Assembly (NCBI GenBank): GCA_029783825.1
Contig: JAREIK010002032.1
Span: forward strand, 233,388 to 297,387
Direction of reading: 5' to 3'
Length of the DNA stretch: 64,000 nucleotides
Source: Sapria himalayana
Lineage: Eukaryota > Streptophyta > Magnoliopsida > Malpighiales > Rafflesiaceae
Part shown: in pieces, positions 38,534 through 51,560 of the stretch
Layout: every line of letters starts with the position of its first letter
Numbering within the stretch: position 1 is the first letter of the stretch
Notes under the pieces: generated by a model
What the model saw: only the letters and a program-made list of their open reading frames with translations
What the model was told of the DNA's origin: nothing
Database searches by the model: none
Translations under genes and position numbers: made by a program

Positions 38534-39935
38534 CAAAAAATAATAAAAATAATTTTTTTTTATTTTTAATTTTAAATAAAACCTATAAACCACTAAATGC
38601 ATACACAGTTAAATCAGTAAACACCTAAACCCTGTAATGCCTAAATACATAAACCATTAAACTGCTATATACTACTTAAGAATTAATAAATGTCATTTTT
38701 ATTTCTATTTATAATAATATTAAATATTCATTTTAATTATTTATTAGTTTATTTTTATTGAAATATTTATTACAAAATAAAGAATGAGTGCGACAAATAT
38801 AATTTAATTAATTTATTTTTTTTAAAAAAATATATGGTTCTAAAAGAAATAAAAATTTAAAAATTAAAAATTATTATCCAGTAATATATTTTACTTTATT
38901 TTTGAAACAATTTGGGTTTTGTAAATATTTTTTAATTAATATCATCTTTTTACTAATAGTTTATAAATTTAATTTTTGATAATTATTATATTGTCTAACA
39001 ATAAAATTGTTTATATTGAATTTATATGATATATAATTATTAATATTAGTATAACTAAATATTGTATTCACATTTCAAAAAATTGTAAATAATATTATAT
39101 TTTCAATGGTTATAAATTATGAAAATGATAACAAATTATAGAAATTTTTTTTGTAATTTTATTTTTTTATATAAAACCTATAAACCACTAAAAGCCTAAA
39201 AACATAAATCGCTAAACTCCTAACGACAAAACCTCTAAATACTTAAACTATTAAACTAGTATACATTAATAAAAATCTTAAATCTCATTTTGATTTTTCT
39301 TCAGAATAATTTTAAATTTTTATTTTAATTATTTATCAGTTTATTTTTATAGAAATATTAATTACAAAATAAATTATTAGTGAGACGGATCTAATTTAAA
39401 TTAGACTGGTATCCCTAAATAATAAATAATAAATCTCATTTTTTTATTATAATTTTAAATTTTCATTTTAATTATTTATTTGTTTATTTATATATAAATA
39501 TTAATTACAAAATAAATTAATAGTTAGACAAATATAATTTATATAAATTATTTTTCATTAAAAAAATATAGATAAACTTATTAAAAGAAAAAAAATTCAA
39601 AAACAAAAAATTATTATATAGTAAATATTTTTCTTTACTTCTGAATCATTTTAAGTTTTGTAATTATATGTTAATTAATATCTATCTTATTATTAATGGA
39701 TTATTAATTTATTTTTTGATTATTATTAGAATATTTATCAATAAAATTGTTTATAGTGAATTTATATAATATATAAATATAATGATTAGTATAACTAAAT
39801 ATTGTATTCACATTTGAAAAAATTTAAAAATTATTATATTTTGAAAGGTTATAACCTTTGAAAATATCAAAAAATAATAAAAATAAATTTTTTGTTATTT
39901 TATTTTTTAAATAAAACTTATAAACCACTCAATGC

Positions 39936-40085
39936 TAGGGGTGCTCATGGGACGGGATGGGATGGGGATTACAAATCTCCAGTCCCTTCCCACAGTTCGG
40001 AGATTTTTTTTTAAGATCCAGACCCATCCCATAGGTTGAAAGTAATCAGGACGGGATGGGACGGAGATCGGAGATTTTGGGTAGG
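39936..40085. repeat. hAT subterminal repeats
   Basis: GGGACGGGATGGGATGGGG lies next to the terminus, and GGACGGGATGGGACGGAG recurs near 40,049. CGGAGATTTT words lie near 40,000 and 40,070. GGGAC/GTCCC-type words also lie near the 5' end of copy 2 (61,365-61,500). Clustered subterminal motifs are typical transposase-binding regions in hAT elements; binding here is inferred. Confidence 0.65.
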
Positions 40086-40904
40086 AGAAAATGGTTTCGG
40101 GACCGAACAGAGTTTGGACATTTTTTTCAATTTATTTTCTTCAAACTAGCTAAGTTAGTTCATGTTGAAACATATTACTGTACCATTTATCATTCCTTAG
40201 TTATGTATCTTTCAAACTCAAATTGGGCCAATTTTGTTTTGTCAAATAGGCTGAATACCCCAAACAAGTTCCATTACCTTGTCAAAAGCTTTGATGTGGA
40301 GAAAAGGATAGAAATGTTAAATAGAATGGGACCGAGTTGTGTGCTTAATTTGGTTCTTTATTTTTTCACAAGTTGGCTTTGTTCAGCCGAGTGAAAGTTA
40401 ACCATAATAGCAATACTACATTTTTTAAACAATTACTTAAAATATTAAGGAATAGCTAAAGATGACCACAAACATTGGTAGCAGTAATTATTACTTAAGT
40501 AATTGCTAAAATTAGGCCGCTTAATATAACGAAAAAATACAACTAATATCAACCATGATAATAATCATTTCAAAGGTTCGTCATGGAACAACAACGAAAA
40601 TCCAAACCCAATTAATTATCTCTTCTACAACTCCTCCCTTTTCTTCCTCCACTGAAGAAGGTCAACCAAAGATGAAAACGTGTTAATTATGCAGAGATAA
40701 ATTTCATAGTTGATAGATTAATAAAAAAACAAAATATTACCTTATAAAATTTAATACACCCATTACAAATTTAGTTGGCCAACTATAGTTGGAAGAATAT
40801 TTGGATCTTGAGACCCCACTGAAAATTCTAATTGAACCATATTTTTATTAAATTGAATGAATAAAATAAGTAAAAGTGAAATTAAAATTTACTAGATTTG
40901 TATA

Positions 40905-43046
40905 CTAACATGATTCATTATCATCAAGGTCTTGAACTAATTCTTCAATTTCAAAGGTTTGTTTGAGCTTCTCAACCAATCTTGTAGACATATGAGAACT
41001 TCAGCTGTAATAGGTATTAAAGAACTTCTAAATTTATCTAAACTTCTCCCTTTAGTGCTAAATGTAGATTCATAGGCCATGGTACATGCTTAGATAGAAA
41101 ATACATCCCTTGCTACATTTTCCAAAGAAGGATACCTAACCTCATTTACCTTCCACCAATTTAGAAGATCAAAATCAATTCTATTTTTTTCAAGATTGTC
41201 CTCCAAGTACCTATCCAACTCTTCCAAAGCTTCAACTTCTAGTTCTTTCTCCAATTCAACTGAAAAAAATTATCGACATAAGTATCACTACCTTCAAAGA
41301 AATCATCATTTTTCTTCAACACAGTAGAAGAGAAATCATCTTCTTTTGATTCATCTTCATTTAAATCTTTATAATCATCCATCATCTCATTTAAAGCATT
41401 TATAACCTTTTTCACCAAATTTTAGCCAATTCCTCTCCATAATGCTAAGTGGACTTAACCTTGAGATATTTGAGCTTATATCTAGGATGCAACACTACTG
41501 CTATAAAAAGCATAATATTTGTTGAATGAAGAGAACCCCAATATTTGTTGAATTTATGCCTCATTTTCATACCCATTTCAAACACCATTGTATCTCTACT
41601 ATTTTCACAAAGTTCAATTTTTTTTTCAAAATTCGAATAATCTCAGGAAAATAAACACCAGAGGTAGAATATTATGAGCCAGAAAATTTACAAGTTACCT
41701 AATAAAAAGTTTTCAAGAAACGATTCAAAATTTTGGCATTTTTCAGTCTCTCTAAGTTGGAACGTTTGAACCAAACTCCTTCAAAAAATTTTTATCTTTG
41801 TCCTCCAACTTATCAAATTCTTTTTGATATTTTATATCAGTTTGTAGCATCAAATAAGTTGAATTCCATCTTGTAGGACAATATAATTGCAATGAAGAAT
41901 CATATGTCAAGTTTGCTTTTCAACACATAACATAAACATATCTAATCTTTTAGGACTGCTCCTCACATATTTCACCACACCTCTAATTTTTTGAATAGCA
42001 ACCTCAACTACTGTAATGCCATCTCTGACAATTATGTTTAGGATATGAGCATAATATCTCATATGAAAATGCTCGCCTGTCAAAGGTACAACACTTTTCA
42101 TGATAAGCTTTTTTTTCAATTGTTCAACTGCAACATCATTATTTGATGCATTGTCAACTGTAATGTAAATCAACTTTCTCAAACCTCATTCATTCATGCA
42201 AAACTCAATAGCATTTATAATATTAACTCCAGAATGACTTTTAATTATACAAAAGTTCAAATGCCATTTATGTATATTTTATTGAGAATCAATGAAATGA
42301 ACAGTCAAACATATATAAGACACATTTTGAATGCTAGTCCAAGTGTCGGTAGTCAATAAAACTATACAACAATGAGATGATATGCTATCAAATAATTTCT
42401 ACTTTTCCTTCACAAACAAAGAAAAACAATCCCTTAGTATAGAGTGCCTATATGGTAATTTTAATTTAGGCACACTAACTTCACAAAACTTAAACTCATC
42501 CCTCTCAACAAAACAAAAAGGCAATTCATCTTTTATGATCATTTTCACCAAAGCCTCCCTAACTAGTTGTTGATCAAATTTCCAACAAGTTAATTTGTTA
42601 TCCTCTGAACTACTACCTTTAGTGAAACTCAACAAAGATTGTGACTTGTCTTTACCTTTGTGAGCTTCTATTAATTCTTTTTTGGGTGGAAATTTGCTAC
42701 AAGTCTTTCTCAAGTATTTCCATAAACCCGAAGTACCTTGATCACATTTTGCCAAATATTCTTTCCTACACCATATACAAGCTGCCCTACCAGTTTCATT
42801 TTCCTCTGAATCAACTAATATCTCATAAGTTTCCCAAACAGCAGACTTATACTTTTTATGAGCTTGAGGTTCAGATGTACCTTGACTTTCTTTTACAATT
42901 GGAATTAAAGATCCTGCCGTAACAATAGGAGGGTTCGTGAAAGGATGATGATTGGATTTACTAGTACTTTGATCAATTGAGATGTGATCATCTTCAATTT
43001 ATTGTATTTTTCGTTTACCGCTGGATTGTGCCATCTTCATTGCCAT
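40905..43046 (-). pseudogene. hAT transposase pseudogene (BED finger, RICESLEEPER-like)
   Basis: In an intact element the product would bind the element ends and catalyse cut-and-paste transposition. Reading from ATG at 43,046 down to TAG at 40,905 gives about 713 codons, normal for plant hAT transposases. Visible in order: a BED-type finger with CIWC then LWKYLRKTC (about 42,830-42,690); the first catalytic region TTDTWTSIQN (about 42,340); DNASNNDVAV (about 42,160); an HFHMRYYAHILN segment (about 42,060); and a C-terminal dimerisation region with FDLLNWWKVNEVRYPSL (about 41,180) and the catalytic-type glutamate in AYESTFST. It is broken by a TAA about 15 codons in, TAG after FVKEK-like sequence near 42,400, more stops, and frameshifts. 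The BED finger has tyrosine where a histidine ligand is usual. Its sequence is unlike the satellite in composition. Confidence 0.88.
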
Positions 43047-43405
43047 TAATTAATATGATATGTTTAGCATAAATACATATAAATATTTCAAACAAGCAAG
43101 CACTACAAAACTTACTGTAACACATTCAGCCCACTCATTCGGCCCAACCACAATACCACAACCAATACTCAACAAAACTGACTGAGGCACATAATAATAA
43201 TAATTAATCACTCAATTCTCGTCAGAAAAACAAACCAAAAGGCTGGTGGCATCTGAGACATGCAGGAGGCAACCAGAAGTGCGACGGACAAGGTCTAGAC
43301 CTAACTGAACACGGCTGGAACAACATGAGGTGGCCTGGAACTTGTCGAAACAGCAATAGGTGTGTGGAATTGGATGGGCTATAGCAGAATTGGTGGCATC
43401 ATCAT

Positions 43406-43427
43406 GTATATATATATATATATATAT
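43406..43427. repeat. TA microsatellite at the truncated hAT end
   Basis: About 11 TA units correspond to the longer TA run at 61,552-61,580 in hAT copy 2. In copy 1 the array is the breakpoint: beyond it lies satellite, not the rest of the element. Confidence 0.85.
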
Positions 43428-46400
43428 TATCAGGGGGACAAATATATTTAAAGAATATATTATTTATCTATAAAAAATATATGCTTATAATAGAAGTATA
43501 AATTTAAAAATTAAAAATTATTATCAAGTAATATAAGTTACTTTAATTTTGAATCAATTTGGGTTTTGTAAATATTTTTTAATTAATATCAATCTTTTTA
43601 TTAATAGTTTATTAATTTAAATTTTGATGATTATTATATTATCTAACAATACAATTGTTATATTGAATTTATATGATATATAATTATTAATATTATTATA
43701 ACTAAATATTGTATTTACATTTCAAAAAATTTTAAATATTATTATATTTTCAAAGGTTATAACCTATGAAAATGATAAAAAATTACAAATTTTTTTTTGT
43801 TATTTTATTATTTTAATAAAACCTATAAACCACTAAATGCCTAAAAACATAAATTGATAAACTCCTAAACGACAAAACCGCTGAATACTTAAACCATTAA
43901 ATAAGTTACATTAATAAAAAATCATAAATCTCTATTTAATTTTTATTATGTATAATTTTAAATTTTTATTTTAATTATTTATCAGCTTATTTTTATATAA
44001 ATATTAATTACAAAATAAATGATTAGTGAGACAGATCTAAAATAAATAATTTATTTTTCATCAAAAAATATATATATCCTTATAAAAAGAGGCAAAATTT
44101 TAAAAACAAAAATTAATTATTTAGTAATATATTTTATTTTTATTTTGAATCATTTTAGATTTTGCAATTTTATTTTAATTTATATAATTTTTATTAATAA
44201 TAGTTTATTAATTTTTTATTGATCAATATTATAATATATATTAATAAAATTATTTATATTGAGTTTACAGTATATATAATTATTAAGATTATTATTACTG
44301 AATATTATATTCACATTTAAATAAAATTAAAAATTATTATAATTTCAAAGGTTATAACCTTCAAAAATTAAAAAAAAAATCAAAAAATTAAATTTTTTAT
44401 TTTTTCATTCTTTAATTAAAAACTATAAATCCCTAAAGGCCTAAATACTTAAATCACTAAACCCCAAAACACCTAAATACTTAAACCAAATGGTATATCC
44501 TGTATAATATATAATAAATCTCTATTTTATTTGTATTCATTATAGTTTTAAATATTCTTTTTAATTATTTATAAGTTTATTTTTATAGAATTATAAATTA
44601 AAAATTAATTATGAGGAAGACAAATATAATTTAAATAATTTACTTTTAATAAAAAAATATAAACTTATTAAAAGAAGCAAAACATCAAATAAATTATTAT
44701 TTAGTAATATATTTTATTTTGATTTTGAATAAATTTACGTTTTGCAAATATATTTTAAATAAAATCTTTCTTATTAATAATAGTTTATTAAATTCTTTTT
44801 TGATCATTAATATAATATCTATCAATATAATTGTTTATATTGAATTTACTTGATATATAATTATTAAGATTATCATAACTAAATATTGTATTCACATACA
44901 AAAAAAATTTAAAAAATGTTATATTTTCAAAGGTTATAACCTTCAAAAATGAGAAAAAATAACAAAAATAAATTTTTTGTTATATCATTGTTTAAATAAA
45001 ACTTATAAACCACTAAATGCCTAAACACATAAATGTCTAAACTCCTAAACCCTGAAACCCCTAAATACTTAAACCTTTAAACTCGTAAACCTAAATATAA
45101 TTTAAATAATATATTGAAATATTAATAACAAAATAAATTATGAGTGATACAAATATAATTTAAATAATTTATTTTTCATCAAAAAAATATATAAGCTTAT
45201 AAAAAGAAGCAAAAACTAAAAAAAAATTATTATTTAGTAATAAATTTTATATTGTTTTTGAATCATTTTAGGTTTTTTAATTATATTTTAATTTATATCT
45301 ATCATATTAATAATAGCATATTAATTTATTTTTTGATAATTGATATCATATCTATCAATAAAATTGTTTATAGTTAGTTTATATTATATTTAATTATAAT
45401 GATTATTATTACTAAATATAGTATTCACATTTTTAAAAAAATTTAAAATTATTATATTTTCAAAGGTTATAAACTTTGAAAATGTGAAAAAAAATCAAAA
45501 ATATTTTTTTTTGTTATTTCATTGTTTAAATAAAACCTATAAACAACTAAATGCCTAAAAACATAAATCGCTAAACTCCTAAATGAAAATACCTCTAAAT
45601 ACTTAAACCTTTAAACTGGTAAACATTAATAATAATTCATAAATCTCATTTTAATTTTTATTCAGTATAATTTTAAATTTTTATTTTAATTATTTATCAG
45701 TTTATTTTTATAGAAATATTAATTACAAAATAAATTATTTGTGAGACAGATCTAATTTAAATTGAACTGGTATACCCTAAATAATTAATAATAAATCTCA
45801 TTTTTTTTAATTTTAAATATTCATTTTAATTATTTATTTGTTTATTTTTATATAAATATTAATAACAAAATAAATTAAGAGTTACACAAATATAATTTAT
45901 ATAAATTATTTTTCATCAAAAAAATAAAGATAAACTTTTTAAAAGAAAGAAAATTTCAAAATAAAAAATTATTATAAAGTAATATAATTTACTTTGCTTC
46001 TAAATCATTTTAGGTTTTTTAAATATATTTCAATTGATATCTATCTTATTAATTATTAATTTATTTTTTGATCATTTTTAGAATATTTTTCAATAAAAAT
46101 GTTTATATTTAATTTATATGATATATAAATATAAATATTATTATAACTAAAAATAGTATTAACTTTTGAAAAAAATTTAAAATTATTATATTTTCAAAGA
46201 TTATAACATTTGAAAATGTCAAAAAATAAAAAAATATAATTTTTTTTGTTATTTCATTGTTTAAATAAAACCTATACAGCACTAAATGTCAAAGCACTTA
46301 AATCACTAAACTACAAAATCCCGATACCCCTATATAGATAATCCTTTAAACCGGTATACCCTAAATAATATTTAATAAATCTCATTTTTATTTGTTTTCA

Positions 46401-47556
46401 TTATAATTTAAAAAATTAATTTTGATTGTTTAGTTTTTTATTTTTATTTATTTATTAATTATAAAATAAATTATGAGTTAACAATATAATTTATTAAAAA
46501 TATTTTTCATCAAAAAATAGATAAGCTTATAAAAATCATAAAATTTAAAAACAAATAATTTTTATTTAGTGATATATTTTGTTTTGCTTTTGAATCATTT
46601 TAGGTTTTGATATTATATTTTAAGTAATATCAATCTTATTCATAATAGATTTTTAATTTATTTTTTGATAATTATTAGAATATATATCAATAACATTGTT
46701 TATATTGAATTTATATAATATATAATTATTATGATTATTATAAATAAATATTGTATTCACTTTTGAAAAAAATTTAAAAATTATTATATTTTCAAAGGTT
46801 ATAATCTTAAAAAATGAGAAAGAATACAAAAAATAAATTCTTTGTTATTTCTTTTTTAAATAAAACCTATAGACCACTAGATGTTTACTTACTTAAATCA
46901 ATAGCTCATAAAACCCGAAACCCCTAAATACATAAACCTTATAACAGCTATTTACTACTGAATAAATAATAAATCTCATTTTTATTTCTATTTATTATAA
47001 TTTTAAATATTCATTTTTATTATTTATATTTTAATTTTTTAGAAAGATTAATTACAAAATAAATTTCGAGTGAGCTAGATATTATTTATATAATTTATTT
47101 TAATCATAAAAAAATATATGCTTATAAAAAGATGGAAAATATTAAAAATTAAATATTATTATTTAGTAATATATTTTTATTTGATTTTGAATCATTTTTG
47201 TTATTTAAATATATTTTAATTAATATTTATATTATTAATAATAGTTTATTAATTTAATTTTTGATCATTATTATAATATCTATCATTAAAATTATTTATA
47301 TTGAATTTATATGATATATAATTAATAAGATTAATATAATTATACATGGTATTCACATTTCAAAAGATTTTAAAAATTATTTTATTTTCAAAGGTTATAA
47401 CCTTTCAAAATCTAAAAAAAATTAAAAAAAATTTGTATTTTTATTATATAAAAATAACCTATATACCACTAAATGCCTAAAAACATAAATTGCTAAACTC
47501 CTAAACGACAAAACCCCTAAATAATCGATCCATTATACCGGTATACCATATATAAT
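43428..47556 (+). repeat. AT-rich satellite array, block 8
   Basis: About seven monomers in plus orientation. The first begins mid-monomer with GGGGGACAAATATA, a variant of the usual GTGCGACAAATATA that is also present next to hAT copy 2 (61,151-61,160, minus). Further on are the ACTACAAAATCCCGATACCC subtype (46,310), A (46,870) and B (47,465), where a Copia LTR interrupts. No gene is seen. Confidence 0.92.
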
Positions 47557-48129
47557 TGTTGGGCAATTGTGCTTCCACGGTAGTGAGATTGAGATACAGA
47601 AACACAGAAACAACATAAAACAAGCAATATATGTATCACAATTCAGCAACCATCCAAGATAGAATCAAAAAACGAGAATAAATACCGAAAATAACGTGGT
47701 TCACTAGTCGCTCTAGTACTAGTAGCTAAATCCACCAGAAAATGCTTAAGCATTACAGATTAAAGCAACAAAAATGTCTTATAGTATGTAGCACACAGAA
47801 TAGTCACGATAAATCACACAGAGAGAAGAGAGAGAGATGATGAACAGGTCCACGGGTTTAAAAATAGCCACCCTAAAATAAAATTACAAAACATTTTATA
47901 TTAAAATTTCACTCAATTCATTTAAGCGGAGCGGGTCGGATCATGAGACGGGTCAGGCTCTGCTGCAATTTCGACCAGCTGTCTGGTCAGCGAGACCTCT
48001 GTTATTGTTCTACTTCTACATCCCCTGCCTCTTAATATTTCTTTTCCTGCACTTACATGAAAATATTAAAAAATAAAAAATATTTGGTTATACAAACAGA
48101 TTATCAAAAAATAAATTACATATGCAGCA
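47557..48129 (-). mobile_element. Copia-type LTR plus polypurine tract and internal scrap (copy 2)
   Basis: On the minus strand, 48,129-48,034 is a short internal remnant. It is followed by the polypurine tract AAGAGGCAGGGGA (48,033-48,021) and a complete LTR at 48,020-47,557 (464 bp) that opens TGTAGAAG and closes GCCCAACA. The LTR contains a TATTTTTAAACCC promoter-like stretch, a CTCTCTCTCTTCTCTC tract and an AACCACGTTATTTTCGG segment near its end, features common in plant Copia LTRs. It is therefore the 3' LTR of an element whose body and 5' LTR are deleted. ATAAT stands on both sides (47,552-47,556 and 48,130-48,134) and could be the 5-bp target duplication, though ATAAT is frequent in this satellite. 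The right junction is identical to that of the remnant at 2,507. Confidence 0.82.
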
Positions 48130-51100
48130 ATAATAAATCTTAAATCTCATTTTAATTTGTATTCATTATAATTTTAAATATTCATTTTAAATATTTAGTA
48201 GTTTATTTTTTATATAAATATTAATTACAAAATAAATAATTAGTAAGACAAATATAATATTAATAATTTACTTTTAATAAAAAAAAATATGATCTTATAA
48301 AAAGAAGTAAAAATTTAAAAACAAAAAATTATTATTTAGTAATAAATTTTACATTGATTTTGAATCAGTTTATGTTTTGTAATTATATTTTAATTAATAT
48401 CTATCATATTAATAATATTTATTAATTTATTTTTTGATAATTGATATCATATCTATCAATAAAATTATTTATAATTAGTTTATATTATATATAATTATAA
48501 TGATTATTATTACTAAATATTTTATTCACATTTTAAAATAATTTTAAAATTATCACATTTTCAAAGGTTATAACCTTTGAAAATCTGAAAAAATAACAAA
48601 AATAATTTTTTTGTTATTTCATTGTTTAAATAAATCCTATAAACCACTAAATGTTTAAATACTTAAATTATTAACTCTTAAATCTCTAAAATCCTAAATA
48701 GATAATCATTTTAAACTAGTATACCCTAAATAATAAAGAATAAATCTAAATATTATTTTTTTCATTATAATTTAAAATATACATTTTAATTATTTATTCG
48801 TTTTTTTATATAATTATTAATTACATAATAAATTGAGTTAGACAAATATAATTTATATAATTATTTTTCATCAAAAAAATATTGATAAACTTTTTAAAAC
48901 AAAAAAATTCAAAACAAAAAATTATTATATAGAAATATATTTTGCTTTGTTTCTGAATCATTTTAGGTTTGTAATTATATTTTTATTGATATCTATCTTA
49001 TTAATAATAGATTATTAATTTATTCTTTGATCATTATTTGAATATTTATCAAAAAAATGTTTATATTGAATTCATATGATATATAAATATAATGATTATT
49101 ATAACTAAATATTGTATTCACATTGGAAAAAAATTTAAAAATTATTATATTTTCAAAGGTTATAACCTTTGAAAATATCAAAAATTAAAAAAAATAAATT
49201 TTTTGATATTTTTTTTAATAACACGTATAAACCACTAAATGAATGCACAGTTAAATTTGTAAAATCCTAAACCCCTTATTGCCAAAATACATAAACCATT
49301 AAACAACTATATACTACTTAATAATTAATAAATCTAATTTATAATTCTATTTATTATAATTTTAAATATTCATTTTAATTATTTATTAAATTAATTTTAT
49401 AGAAATATTATTACAAAATAAATTATGAGTACAACAAATATAATTTAAAAAATATATATGCTTATAAAAGATGTAAAAATTTAAAAATTAAAAATTGTTA
49501 TCCAGAAATAAAGTTTACTATAATTTTGAATCAATTTGGGTTTTGTAATTATTTTTTAATTAATATCTATCTTAATATCAATAGTTTATAAATTTAATTT
49601 TGATCATTATTATAATATATATCAATAAAATTGTTTATATTGAGTTTATATGATATATAATTATTAATATTTTTATAACTAAGTATTGTATTCACATTTC
49701 AAAAAATTTTAAATATTATTATATTTTCAAAGGTCATAACCTATGAAAATGAGAAAAAATTATAGAAAATTTTATTGGTATTTTATTTTTTTAAATAAAA
49801 CGTATAAACCACTAAAAGCCTAAAAACATAAATCGCAAAAATCCTAAATGAAAAAACCTCTAAATACTTAATCCATTAAACTGGTATACATTAATAATAA
49901 ATCATAAATCTAAGCATAAATTTTATTCAGTATAATTTTAAATTTATATTTTAATATTTATCAGTTTATTTTTATAGAAATATTAATTACAAAATAAATT
50001 ATTAGTGAGAAATATCTAATTTAAATTAAACTGGTATCCCTAAATAATAAATAATAAATCTCATTTTTTTTCAATATAATTTTAAATACTCATTTTAATT
50101 ATTTATTTGTTTATTTTTATAAATATATTAATTACAGAATAAATTATGAGTTTGACAAATATAATTTATATAAATTATTTTTCATCAAAAAAATATACAT
50201 AAACTTTTTAAAATAAAAAAAAATTCAAAACAAAAAATTATTATATAGTAATATATTTTGCTTTGATTCTGAATCTTTTTAGGTTTTGTAATTATATTTT
50301 AATTGATAGCTATCTTATTAATAATAGATTCTTAATTTATTTTTTGATCATTATTAGAATATTTATCAATAAAATTGTTTATATTGAATTTATATGATAT
50401 ATAAATATAATGATTATTATAACTAAATATTATATTTACATTTGAAAATAATTTAAAAATTATTATATTTTTAAAGGTTATCATCTTTGAAAATTAGATA
50501 AAATCACAAAAATAAATTTTTTGTTATTTTATTGTTTATATTAAACCTATAAACTACTAAATGCCTAAACGATTAAATCATTAAACTCCTAAACCTCAAA
50601 ACTTTTAAATACATAAACATTTAAACCATCTTTAAAGGTTTAAGTATTTATAAATAATATATTAATATCTATCAATAAATAATAGTTTATTAATTTATTT
50701 TTAGATCATTATTATATTTATATTTATATTTAGTTTATTAATACCTATCAATAAAATTGTTATTTTTAATTTACATGATATATAATCATTAAGTTTATTA
50801 TAACTAAATATTATATTCACATTTGAAAAAAATTTTAAAATTATTATATTTATAAAGATTATAACCTTCAAAATTGATAAAAAATTTGAAAAATAATTTT
50901 TTGTTATTTCATTATTTAAATAAAATACATAAACTACTAAATGCCAACACTTAAATCACTAAACTCCTAAACTCCTAAATACTTAAACCATTAAACCGAT
51001 ATACCCTAAATAATTAATCATAAATCTCATTTTTATTTGTATTCATTATAATTTTAATATTCATTTTAATTATTTATTAGTTTATTTTTATAGAAATATT

Positions 51101-51560
51101 AATTGCAAAATAAAATTATGAATGAGACAAATATAATTTAAATAATTTATCTTCATCAAAAAAATTTATAAGCTTTTAAAAAAAATCAAAAATTTAAAAA
51201 TAAAAAATTATTATTTAGTAATATATTTTACATTTATTTTGAATCGTTTTAGGTTTTGCAAATATATTTTAATTAATATCTATCTTATTAATAATTGTTT
51301 ATTAATCTATTTTATGATCAATATTATAATATCAATCAATAAAATTATTTATATTGAATTTAAATGATATTTAATATTTATGATTATTATAATTAAATAT
51401 TGTATTAACATTTGAAAAAAAATAAAAAATTATAATATTTTCAATGGTTATAACTTTGAAAATGAGAAAAAATCATAAAAATAATTGTTTTTTTATTTAA
51501 TTATTTAAATAAAACCTATAAACCACAAAATACATAAATACTTAAATTACTAAACTCCTA
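48130..51560 (+). repeat. AT-rich satellite array, block 9
   Basis: About six monomers in plus orientation, colinear with 2,508-4,780 and then with 7,245-8,377. Relative to block 2, about 2.45 kb is absent at about 50,430. It includes the perfect 32-bp palindrome at 49,147-49,178 and the short 380-bp monomer near 50,540. The unknown unit follows. No gene is seen. Confidence 0.92.
49147..49178. repeat. Perfect 32-bp satellite palindrome
   Basis: It is identical in structure to 3,515-3,546 and lies at the corresponding place in the colinear segment, showing the dyad kept perfect in both copies. Confidence 0.93.

Larger units (their letters stand above)
31798..39935 (+). repeat. AT-rich satellite array, block 7
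   Basis: About 13 monomers in plus orientation. The first 1.4 kb is colinear with 21,516-23,000 and 53,034-54,450. Well-preserved examples of each monomer part occur here: the A/T stem-loop at 36,814-36,838, the 11-unit octamer tract at 36,861-36,948, and palindromes at 37,309-37,334 and 38,502-38,533. A monomer with ACTACAAAATCCCGAAACCC lies at 38,020. The block ends in CTCAATGC, one half of a hAT target duplication. No gene is seen. Confidence 0.92.
39936..43427 (-). mobile_element. hAT DNA transposon, copy 1 (5' end missing)
   Basis: The element's 3' terminus is at 39,936 with terminal sequence TAGGGGTGCTCATGGGAC, which pairs with TAGGGTTGCTCACGGGAC at the 5' terminus of copy 2 (61,352) with two mismatches. 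The flanking satellite ends in CTCAATGC (39,928-39,935), one half of an 8-bp target duplication. The other end is lost: sequence runs to a TA microsatellite at 43,406-43,427 and then goes straight into satellite (TTATCAGGGGGACAAATA). About 200 bp of element and about 200 bp of satellite are missing at that junction. The element carries one broken transposase gene on the minus strand. The 8-bp duplication and TAGGG ends fit the hAT superfamily. Confidence 0.88.

Noticed and set aside
40056..40394. Open frame of 112 codons near the 3' end of hAT copy 1
   Set aside because: It lies antisense to the transposase and largely within subterminal GGGAC repeats and the 3' untranslated part. It has no counterpart domain.
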